Assembly (NCBI GenBank): GCA_944392285.1
Contig: CALXWF010000087.1
Coordinates: 1 to 10,911, forward strand
Direction of reading: 5' to 3'
Length of the DNA stretch: 10,911 bases
Source of the DNA: an uncultured Alphaproteobacteria bacterium
GTDB lineage: Bacteria; Pseudomonadota; Alphaproteobacteria; RF32; CAG-239
Shown: piece by piece, positions 1 to 5,050 of the stretch
How the letters are laid out: each line of letters begins with the position of its first letter
Numbering within the stretch: position 1 is the stretch's first letter
Notes under the pieces: model-generated
Told to the model about the DNA's origin: nothing
Databases searched by the model: none
Seen by the model: the letters and a program-made list of their open reading frames with translations, nothing else
Translations under genes and position numbers: made by a program

Positions 1-149
1 CGATTATTAAATTTACAACTCTGTTCGGATTGCTCGCCGTTGAGATGGCTGTTGCCGCACCGCGCAGCGTTTCGTTGACGCTCGGCATCATCTTCCTGTT
101 GATTGGGTTATATTTTGTGTGGAGATCTTTTTACCGCATGAAAATATAA
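1..149 (+). CDS. C-terminal end of an unrecognised small membrane protein (5' partial)
   Basis: The only open frame entering from the left edge is read from base 3 and ends at TAA 147-149, giving 48 residues. The translated end carries a hydrophobic stretch (LTLGIIFLLIGLYFVW) followed by a basic tail (RSFYRMKI). This looks like a last transmembrane helix with a positive cytoplasmic end. A second, weaker hydrophobic stretch lies at its start (FTTLFGLLAVEMAVAA). I do not recognise the family. It is not the TilS C-terminus that often precedes ftsH in alphaproteobacteria. The stop codon lies inside the left end of the hairpin element that follows, and a terminator at 280-310 closes the transcript. 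Confidence 0.55.
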   Translation, partial: IIKFTTLFGLLAVEMAVAAPRSVSLTLGIIFLLIGLYFVWRSFYRMKI

Positions 150-269
150 AATGTGCTTAGCGGGCACCTAGGATAATTTTGCGGTGCTCACCTCCTCACG
201 TACCTCTATGTACGCTGCGGGGTTGCGCTCCTGGAAATCATCCTATCTGCCTCACTAATCCCATTTTAT
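146..269. repeat. Long hairpin element, copy E1 (124 nt imperfect inverted repeat)
   Basis: The left end ATAAAATG (146-153) is the exact reverse complement of CATTTTAT (262-269). Further matching blocks run inward: TTAG against CTAA, and TAGGAT-N-ATTT against AAAT-N-ATCCTA. The apex is TCACGTACC-TCTA-TGTACGCT (196-216), which contains CGTAC/GTACG with a six-base loop. The whole element can fold into one long interrupted hairpin. The apex is shared with the two elements after ftsH, while the arm sequence is different. The left end covers the stop codon of the upstream gene. No coding frame is evident. Function is unknown; it resembles a non-autonomous palindromic repeat rather than a simple terminator. 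Confidence 0.7.
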
Positions 270-279
270 TGAGTTAGGG

Positions 280-310
280 AAAACCACCTTTCGGGGTGGT
301 TTTCTTATTA
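280..310 (+). terminator. Rho-independent terminator
   Basis: AAAACCACC (280-288) and GGTGGTTTT (295-303) form a perfect 9-bp stem around a six-base loop, and a T-rich tract ends near 310. It follows hairpin element E1 and would end transcription of the partial membrane-protein gene before the ftsH promoter. Confidence 0.85.
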
Positions 311-334
311 TTTACGCACACCGGCCGCCGGATT

Positions 335-351
335 AAAATGTGCTTAGCGGG
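335..351. repeat. Solo copy of the E1 left arm (17-nt direct repeat)
   Basis: AAAATGTGCTTAGCGGG occurs exactly at 148-164, in the left arm of E1, and again at 335-351, 187 nt downstream. The second copy has no recognisable apex or right arm. It is therefore either a truncated element or a partial duplication. The rest of 352-398 contains only a weak ATAAT/ATTAT hairpin at 356-370. Confidence 0.75.
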
Positions 352-398
352 TGTTATAATCTAAAATTATGTCGGTTTTTCCTTTCTTGAAATCTGTT

Positions 399-428
399 CT
401 TGAGTTTTGAAAAATAAAACCCTATATT
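399..428 (+). promoter_or_regulatory. Candidate ftsH promoter, sigma-70 and/or RpoH (heat-shock) type
   Basis: Two readings overlap. As a sigma-70 promoter, TTGAGT (400-405) and TATATT (423-428) are separated by 17 nt. As an alphaproteobacterial RpoH promoter, CTTG (399-402) is 18 nt from CCTATAT (421-427), matching the published CTTG-N17/18-CYTAT-T pattern. The second reading fits because ftsH belongs to the heat-shock regulon in E. coli. A start near 435 would give a leader of about 28 nt. Confidence 0.5.
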
Positions 429-462
429 TAATAAAGTTTGTAAAAAGCTTTAAGGAATAATA

Positions 463-2328
463 ATGAGAATTTCACGAAATATGTTGGTGTGGCTGTTGGC
501 CATCGTCTTGTTGAGCTTGTCTTTCGGCGGGTTTGGGAACGGGGTTAAAAACAATAACGGAACAGAGCTTGCTTTTTCTGATTTTATGGATAGTGCCGAG
601 AAAAAACAAATCTCTGAAGTGACAATTGAAGGGCCGCACGTTTTCGGAACTTTTACCGATGGTAAGAAGTTTTCTACTTATACGCCTTATGACCCCAGTA
701 TGGTCGAAACCCTGCGCGCCAGCGGCGTTAAGGTTAAGGCTCAGCCCGAAGATACTTCTGCCAACACTTTTTGGGGAATTATTATCTCTTGGTTCCCGAT
801 GTTTTTGTTAATCGCGGTGTGGATTTTCTTTATGCGCCAGGCAAACTCCGGAAATAATAAAGCCATGAGTTTCGGAAAATCTCGCGCCAGATTGATTGAA
901 AATACCAAAAAAGTTACTTTTGCCGATGTCGCCGGTGCAGATGAATCTAAGCAAGAGCTTGAGGAAGTTATTGACTTTTTGAAAGATCCGGCAAAATTTC
1001 AGCGCTTGGGCGGCAAAATTCCGAAGGGCGTTTTGTTGGTCGGCCCTCCGGGTACGGGTAAAACTTTGCTGGCAAAAGCCGTTGCCGGTGAGGCAGATGT
1101 GCCTTTCTTCTCTATCTCGGGTTCTGATTTCGTGGAGATGTTTGTCGGTGTCGGTGCCTCACGCGTGCGTGATATGTTTGCTCAGGCCAAGAAAAACGCC
1201 CCTTGCTTGCTCTTTATCGATGAGATAGATGCCGTCGGACGTCACCGCGGCGCAGGCCTCGGCGGCGGTAATGACGAACGTGAGCAAACGCTTAACCAGC
1301 TTTTGGTCGAGATGGACGGTTTTGAATCTAACGAAAATGTTATTTTGATTGCCGCCACCAACCGACCCGATGTTTTGGACCCCGCTTTGTTGCGTCCGGG
1401 GCGTTTTGACCGTCAGGTTACGGTTTCAAACCCCGATATCAAAGGGCGCGAGGAAATCTTGAAGGTCCATGTCCGCAAAGTGCCCTTGGCTAAAGATGTT
1501 AATCTGTCCGTCATCGCCCGCGGAACCCCGGGGTTCTCAGGTGCAGATTTGGCAAACTTGGTTAATGAGGCGGCTCTTTTGGCGGCGCGTAAAAACAAAC
1601 GTAAAGTTACCTCTAAAGATTTTGACGATGCCAAAGATAAAGTCTTGATGGGCAATGAACGCAAGTCTATGGCGATGGATGAAAAAGAAAAACAATTGAC
1701 GGCTTATCATGAGGCCGGACACGCCATTTGCTCGCTTTATGTCAAAGAATCAGACCCGATACACAAAGCCACCATTATCCCGCGCGGGCGAGCTTTGGGT
1801 ATGGTTCAGCAATTGCCTGAAAAAGACCAATATTCATATTCTCGTGCCAAAATGCACTCACGCCTGACAATTATGATGGGCGGACGTGTGGCCGAAGAAC
1901 TTAAGTTTGGACATGATGCCGTAACTTCGGGTGCGTCTTCAGATATTGCGGGTGCCACAAATTTGGCGCGCTCCATGGTAACCGAATGGGGTATGAGCGA
2001 CAAACTCGGTCCGGTGCTTTATGCCGAAAATTCCGGCGAAGTTTTTCTCGGAAAATCTGTGACACAAAACAAAAATATGAGCGATGACACCGCCCGTTTG
2101 GTTGATGCCGAAATTAAAAATTTTGTTTTGGCCGCACATCAAGAAGCTACCGAAATTTTGCAAAAACACCAAAAAGAGTGGGAGCTCTTGGCCGAGGCTT
2201 TGATAGAATATGAAACCCTTACCGGAGACGAAATTAAAAAAGTTATCGCCGGTGAGAAAATAAACAAGGCAGACGAACTGCCGGTGGCGGAGGAGAAGAG
2301 GACGCAGTCGTCCATACCAGAGGTTTAA
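463..2328 (+). CDS. ftsH: ATP-dependent zinc metalloprotease FtsH
   Basis: FtsH is a membrane-anchored hexameric AAA+ protease that unfolds and degrades misassembled membrane proteins and short-lived cytoplasmic regulators. The 621-residue length is normal for the family. Visible parts in order are: TM1 at about 7-25, a periplasmic domain, TM2 at about 104-124, Walker A GPPGTGKT (194-201), the pore loop with F227-V-G, Walker B FIDEID with D253/E254, and the second region of homology with arginine fingers R311 and R314. The protease domain has HEAGH (zinc ligands H416, H420; catalytic E417) and the third ligand D494. All key residues are present. AAGGA at 452-456, six bases before ATG 463, supports the start. 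The last residues (RTQSSIPEV) resemble the usual SSVP-type tail. The stop codon overlaps hairpin element E2. glmM follows on the same strand, a common bacterial neighbourhood. Confidence 0.98.
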   Translation: MRISRNMLVWLLAIVLLSLSFGGFGNGVKNNNGTELAFSDFMDSAEKKQISEVTIEGPHVFGTFTDGKKFSTYTPYDPSMVETLRASGVKVKAQPEDTSANTFWGIIISWFPMFLLIAVWIFFMRQANSGNNKAMSFGKSRARLIENTKKVTFADVAGADESKQELEEVIDFLKDPAKFQRLGGKIPKGVLLVGPPGTGKTLLAKAVAGEADVPFFSISGSDFVEMFVGVGASRVRDMFAQAKKNAPCLLFIDEIDAVGRHRGAGLGGGNDEREQTLNQLLVEMDGFESNENVILIAATNRPDVLDPALLRPGRFDRQVTVSNPDIKGREEILKVHVRKVPLAKDVNLSVIARGTPGFSGADLANLVNEAALLAARKNKRKVTSKDFDDAKDKVLMGNERKSMAMDEKEKQLTAYHEAGHAICSLYVKESDPIHKATIIPRGRALGMVQQLPEKDQYSYSRAKMHSRLTIMMGGRVAEELKFGHDAVTSGASSDIAGATNLARSMVTEWGMSDKLGPVLYAENSGEVFLGKSVTQNKNMSDDTARLVDAEIKNFVLAAHQEATEILQKHQKEWELLAEALIEYETLTGDEIKKVIAGEKINKADELPVAEEKRTQSSIPEV

Positions 2329-2451
2329 AGCTCGTCTAGCCGGTGACTAATACAGATTTTGCGGGAAGCCGGACCGGTCACGTACCAGTTTGTACGCTCA
2401 CGCTCCGTCTCCCTTAAATCTTATTATTCACACAGGCTATTCAAGCTTTAA
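2325..2451. repeat. Long hairpin element, copy E2 (127 nt imperfect inverted repeat)
   Basis: The left arm starts TTAAAGCT and the right arm ends AGCTTTAA. Moving inward, TAGCC, GTG, AATA, AGATTT, GGGA and CGGA on the left match the complements GGCTA, CAC, TATT, AAATCT, TCCC and TCCG on the right. The apex TCACGTACC-AGTT-TGTACGCT (2378-2398) forms CGTAC/GTACG with a six-base loop. The ftsH stop codon TAA (2326-2328) lies in the first bases of the element, so an insertion may have set the current end of ftsH. E3 starts in the same TTAA that ends E2. Function is unknown. Confidence 0.8.
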
Positions 2452-2573
2452 GGAAGCGCAATGGACGTCTAATACAGAAATCTCGGGATAAAATTTTTAG
2501 TCACGTACCAGTTTGTACGCTCAAAAAATTTTCCCCTCGTTTCTTATTATTCGCCTCATTCTCCGAAGTTTAA
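2448..2573. repeat. Long hairpin element, copy E3 (126 nt imperfect inverted repeat)
   Basis: E3 is in direct tandem with E2 and has the same apex, TCACGTACC-AGTT-TGTACGCT (2501-2521). Its inner arms are different: GGG-AT-AAAATTTTT on the left pairs with AAAAAATTTT-CCC on the right. Further out, CTAATACAGAAA on the left faces TTTCTTATTATT (2540-2551) on the right, and AATG faces CATT. E2 has related CTAATACAGATTT and AAATCTTATTATT blocks. Apex and outer blocks are conserved between copies, while the inner stem differs in sequence but keeps its pairing. Both ends carry TTAA. No coding content is apparent. Confidence 0.8.
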
Positions 2574-2575
2574 GG

Positions 2576-2616
2576 TTAAAGCTCGTCTAGCCGGTGACTA
2601 ATGCAGATTTTGCGGG
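2576..2616. repeat. Left-arm-only copy of element E2 (E4, truncated)
   Basis: These 41 bases repeat 2325-2365 with a single mismatch (A2352 against G2603), exactly 251 nt apart. Where E2 continues to its apex, this copy runs directly into the 19-nt tandem array. The near identity points to a recent duplication or recombination, with the rest of the element lost or replaced. Confidence 0.85.
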
Positions 2617-2705
2617 TCGGGACGCCGACTGCGGGTCGGAACGCCGACTGCGGGTCGGAACGCCGACTACGGGTCGGAACGCCGACTACGGGTCGGAACG
2701 CCGAC
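2611..2705. repeat. Tandem array of five 19-nt hairpin-forming repeats
   Basis: Five consecutive units, TGCGGGTCGGAACGCCGAC or close variants, start at 2611, 2630, 2649, 2668 and 2687. Unit 1 has GACG instead of AACG in the loop, and units 4-5 start TACGGG instead of TGCGGG. Each unit contains GTCGG-NACG-CCGAC, a 5-bp stem with a four-base loop. The CCGAC of one unit can also pair with the GTCGG of the next. The array ends 60 nt before glmM. I see no clear promoter in 2706-2752. Copy number could vary by slippage, and the structures could slow or attenuate transcription into glmM; both are inferences. Confidence 0.9.
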
Positions 2706-2765
2706 TGCGCGCAGGGCAGTCTTCTGTGTGTCTGAGCTCGGTGTTGTGTATGAAAGGATTAAGAC

Positions 2766-4109
2766 ATGGCAAATAAATATTTTGGAACAGACGGGGTGCG
2801 CGGTACGGCAAATTTGTTTCCGATGACGGTTGAGTTTGCCTTAAATTTGGCTAAGGCTTTGGCAAAAACTTTGCCTTTGCATCATTCGCGCGTGGCTTTG
2901 GCCAAAGATACCAGAATCTCGGGTGATATGCTTGAAGCCGCCATGATTGCCGGTTTTACATCCATGGGCGTTGAGGTTTTAGAGCTCGGCGTTTTGCCGA
3001 CACCGACACTGGCACGTTTGGCGCCGCGTTTGGCGGTTGATGCCGCGGTGATGATTTCCGCCTCGCATAATCCTTATTTTGAAAACGGAATTAAACTTAT
3101 GGACGGGCAGGGACATAAGTTGTCTGACATGGTTTTGTCTCAGATTGAAGAAAAAATGACAACGGAAATTTTGCCCGATAAAGATAAAATTGCTAAAGTC
3201 GTTTGCCGGCAAGATGCTGCCTCTCTTTATGAAGCTGATGTTGCACAAATTTTGCCTTCTGCCTCGGCGCTTGAGGGCTTAAAAATTGTGCTTGATTGTG
3301 CCAATGGTGCGTTTAGTGATATTGCGCCGCGCGTTTTTGCCAAATATGGTGCCGAGGTGGTGGTTATCGGCAATCAGCCGGATGGCTATAATATTAATAA
3401 AGATTGCGGCTCAACACACCCGGAATTGATGATGCAAACCGTGGTACAACAACAGGCCGATTTGGGAATTTCTCTTGATGGCGACGGTGACAGAATTATT
3501 GTCAGTGATGATAAGGGAAACAAACTTGACGGTGACCAAATTATTGCTTTCTTGGCAAAATATTTGCAAGCTGTCGGCAAACTTAAAGGCGGTGCTGTGG
3601 TTTCAACCATCTATTCAAACCTTGGTCTGGCAAAATATTTGGCAAGCCTTAACCTTAAGCATTATGCCTCTAAAGTCGGTGAACGTTATGTGGTTGAAAA
3701 AATGACCGAGCTTGGCTGTAATCTCGGCGGTGAAGAAAGCGGGCATATGGTCGCTGCCGATTATGCCGCAACCGGCGACGGTTTGGTGGTCGGTTTGCTG
3801 ATTTGCCTCGGCCTCAAACATTTTTCCGGCAAAATGAGCGAGATTTTTCCTCTCTTTGAGCCTTTGCCGATGCGCTTGTGCAAAATACGCTTTCTTCATG
3901 CCGATAAAGTAAAACAAGCCATGGAAGATGCACAATTCTTGGCAATGATTGAAGAGGCCAAAAATCAGCTCAATACCCGCGGAACAGTCGTATTGCGTAA
4001 GTCCGGAACCGAGCCGATGGTGCAGATTTTGGTACAGGGTGATGCAGAGGCTGAAGTGAATGCTTTGGCTGAAAAATTGGCCGCTAAAGCAAAAAGTTTT
4101 GATATATAA
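2766..4109 (+). CDS. glmM: Phosphoglucosamine mutase GlmM
   Basis: GlmM is a cytoplasmic enzyme converting glucosamine-6-phosphate to glucosamine-1-phosphate, a step towards UDP-GlcNAc for peptidoglycan and LPS. The 447-residue length is typical. Visible are the N-terminal KYFGTDGVRG motif, the phosphoserine loop ISASHNP with catalytic S100, the Mg-binding DGDGDR (D238, D240, D242), the sugar-binding GEESGH (322-327), and the C-terminal phosphate-binding RKSGTEP (411-417). SASHNP, rather than the TASHNP common in phosphomannomutases, together with the N-terminus fits GlmM. AAAGGA at 2753-2758, seven bases before ATG 2766, sets the start. The gene lies downstream of ftsH as in many bacteria, but the repeat block between them makes uninterrupted cotranscription uncertain. 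No clear terminator follows. Confidence 0.97.
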   Translation: MANKYFGTDGVRGTANLFPMTVEFALNLAKALAKTLPLHHSRVALAKDTRISGDMLEAAMIAGFTSMGVEVLELGVLPTPTLARLAPRLAVDAAVMISASHNPYFENGIKLMDGQGHKLSDMVLSQIEEKMTTEILPDKDKIAKVVCRQDAASLYEADVAQILPSASALEGLKIVLDCANGAFSDIAPRVFAKYGAEVVVIGNQPDGYNINKDCGSTHPELMMQTVVQQQADLGISLDGDGDRIIVSDDKGNKLDGDQIIAFLAKYLQAVGKLKGGAVVSTIYSNLGLAKYLASLNLKHYASKVGERYVVEKMTELGCNLGGEESGHMVAADYAATGDGLVVGLLICLGLKHFSGKMSEIFPLFEPLPMRLCKIRFLHADKVKQAMEDAQFLAMIEEAKNQLNTRGTVVLRKSGTEPMVQILVQGDAEAEVNALAEKLAAKAKSFDI

Positions 4110-4117
4110 ATCAAAGA

Positions 4118-4201
4118 GATAAGCCTTATTAAACTTTTATTTACTTTTATGGCCTAAGCTCTAAGGCATATATATTCTGTTTGGCTTATCGCCAAAGGAG
4201 G
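4118..4201 (+). promoter_or_regulatory. Structured leader before the small-gene pair, with two competing hairpins and a strong SD
   Basis: GATAAGCC (4118-4125) is perfectly complementary to GGCTTATC (4183-4190). The same 3' segment overlaps a second hairpin, TTTGGC (4180-4185) with GCCAAA (4191-4196), whose right side takes in the first bases of the Shine-Dalgarno sequence AAAGGAGG (4194-4201). The two pairings exclude each other. One partly covers the ribosome site and the other leaves it free. This layout could control translation. The intervening 57 nt hold only a weak GCCT/AGGC stem and match no riboswitch class I know. Confidence 0.35.
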
Positions 4202-4205
4202 CAAA

Positions 4206-4427
4206 ATGATTAATAAAATTAATAAAGCCAATTTGGACTGGTATAAAGAAAAAGAAGTTAAAATTCGCAACCGCGGAACTTTGGCTTTGATTGCTTCTTC
4301 CGTCGTTAAGGACGGAAATTTACTGCCTTATCCGAAAGCTCGGTGTATTTGGCCAAGCTCTTTTACGAATAGTGATAATCGCTTTATCAGTCGTCGCGTC
4401 AGAGCTCAAGAGATTATCAATGCTTAA
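4206..4427 (+). CDS. Small protein of unknown function (73 aa)
   Basis: I do not recognise this protein. It starts at ATG 4206 behind AAAGGAGG, the strongest ribosome-binding site in the window, and ends at TAA 4425-4427. The product is basic and has no clear transmembrane helix. Its N-terminus is rich in K, N and E (MINKINKANLDWYKEKEVKI), followed by a mildly hydrophobic stretch (GTLALIASSVV) and an arginine-rich end (FISRRVRAQEIINA). Codons stay ordinary for this genome to the stop (CGC, GTC, ATC, GAG), which argues against a frameshift remnant. The next gene starts inside its last codons, so the two are probably coupled. It lies 96 nt after glmM and may be on the same transcript. Confidence 0.6.
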   Translation: MINKINKANLDWYKEKEVKIRNRGTLALIASSVVKDGNLLPYPKARCIWPSSFTNSDNRFISRRVRAQEIINA

Positions 4428-4734
4428 GGGATTAGCGGCGCTTTTTAGTTCCGGTGCTATCTTAAACCCTATGGTATGGGGCGGGATTTTGCTCGGGCTT
4501 GTTTTGAGCTTTGATGCCACAAGTGAAGAAATTTATGCCCTTTATAAAAATCATAGTTTTTATCTGCTGGTTTTGCTGATTGCCGGTTTGTATAATGTGT
4601 TGTTTAAAAAAATCTATACCGACCGCGGTGATTTTGATTTTGTTGCCGTGGCGCTTAACAGTATCTTCTCTGCCATAAAATTTGTGGTGGTGAGCTTGTT
4701 GACGATTTCTTTCGTTATGCTTATCAGCTTCTAG
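4420..4734 (+). CDS. Small membrane protein of unknown function (104 aa)
   Basis: I chose ATG 4420 because it overlaps the end of the upstream gene (ATGCTTAA, start 4420-4422, stop 4425-4427), with a weak AAGAG seven bases upstream. A longer frame reaching back to TTG 4291 uses codons rare in the neighbouring genes (CGA, ATA, AGA, TCA) and lacks support. The product has hydrophobic segments at about 12-31, 46-63 and 73-104; the last may be one long helix or two. The loop KKIYTDRGDFD lies between the last two. It is an inner-membrane protein by composition. No family is recognised. Coupling to the 73-aa gene suggests the two act together. Its stop TAG shares CTAG with the stop of the opposite-strand gene, and no terminator separates them. 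Confidence 0.65.
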   Translation: MLKGLAALFSSGAILNPMVWGGILLGLVLSFDATSEEIYALYKNHSFYLLVLLIAGLYNVLFKKIYTDRGDFDFVAVALNSIFSAIKFVVVSLLTISFVMLISF

Positions 4735-4910
4735 ATGGAAATATCAAGATTGGTGCCCAAATTCTCTGATACGGGGACACTTTGAGCCGCGTCACCCAAA
4801 AGAACATCTACGGCGAGCTGCTGCATTTCAATATTGGTCTTAATCAGCGACATCTGCATCTGCTGAACGGCAAGTGCGTATGAACCTAATGCTCCGATTT
4901 CTGCTGACAT
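4731..4910 (-). CDS. Small YjfB-like protein (putative motility protein family), 59 aa
   Basis: The minus-strand frame runs from ATG (4908-4910) to TAG (4731-4733). The start is well supported by AAAGGAGG six to seven bases upstream and by an extended -10 promoter about 27 bases before it. The product has a short helical N-terminal part (IGALGSYALAVQQMQMSLIKTNIEMQQLAVDVL is its span, residues 5-37, rich in Q and M) and a polar tail ending LDISI. The pattern of an Ile/Ala-rich start, a Q-M-SL-K-x-x-x-MQ core and a closing hydrophobic LL resembles the YjfB putative motility family, whose role is poorly defined. There is no signal peptide or membrane segment. The family call is from memory of the pattern only. 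It converges on the membrane-protein gene with overlapping stop codons. Confidence 0.6.
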   Translation of the reverse strand: MSAEIGALGSYALAVQQMQMSLIKTNIEMQQLAVDVLLGDAAQSVPVSENLGTNLDISI

Positions 4911-4936
4911 GACTTCCTCCTTTGACTACATTTTTC

Positions 4937-4945
4937 AGTATAGCA
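4937..4945 (-). promoter_or_regulatory. Extended -10 promoter of the YjfB-like gene
   Basis: Read on the minus strand, TGC-TATACT matches the extended -10 consensus TGN-TATAAT with one change. There is no good -35 at 16-18 nt, as is usual for extended -10 promoters. A start near 4930 would give a leader of about 20 nt containing the AAAGGAGG site. Confidence 0.55.
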
Positions 4946-4975
4946 CAAAAAAGTAAATAAAGCATTAAATATTTT

Positions 4976-5037
4976 TTGACAAAAATAATTGACAAATTAA
5001 TGATAAAGGGCTAGCCTGAATGCATATAAATTATAAT
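4976..5037 (+). promoter_or_regulatory. AT-rich promoter region upstream of the 176-aa gene
   Basis: Two exact TTGACA hexamers occur at 4976-4981 and 4989-4994, and a consensus TATAAT at 5032-5037. They are not correctly spaced for each other (37 nt from the second TTGACA to the TATAAT), and no good -10 lies 16-18 nt after either TTGACA. Initiation from the TATAAT would leave a leader of only about 7 nt before ATG 5051. The region probably holds the promoter, but I cannot assign the exact elements. Confidence 0.3.
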
Positions 5038-5050
5038 TATTAAATTAGCT

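Noticed and set aside
386..427. E. coli-type sigma-32 promoter using CTTGAAA at 386-392
   Set aside because: The spacing to CCCTATAT at 420-427 is 27 nt, far longer than the 13-15 nt of that class.
146..2573. Assignment of the hairpin elements to Rickettsia palindromic elements (RPE)
   Set aside because: Size and hairpin form are similar, but I cannot match the sequence, and these copies lie at gene ends rather than in frame inside genes.
2611..2705. CRISPR array
   Set aside because: The repeats are only 19 nt and directly abutting with no spacers, and no cas genes are present.
2594..2776. A 60-codon open frame across the 19-nt repeats, running into glmM
   Set aside because: Its sequence is produced by the repeats, it overlaps the glmM start in another frame, and it has no ribosome-binding site.
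3615..3935. A 106-codon minus-strand open frame within glmM
   Set aside because: It is a shadow of glmM, with no start signals and no recognisable protein features.
4206..4734. A single frameshifted gene instead of two overlapping small genes
   Set aside because: The first frame keeps ordinary codons up to its stop, while the alternative frame before 4420 uses rare codons. No slippery sequence is visible. The ATGCTTAA overlap is typical of coupled genes. Not fully excluded.
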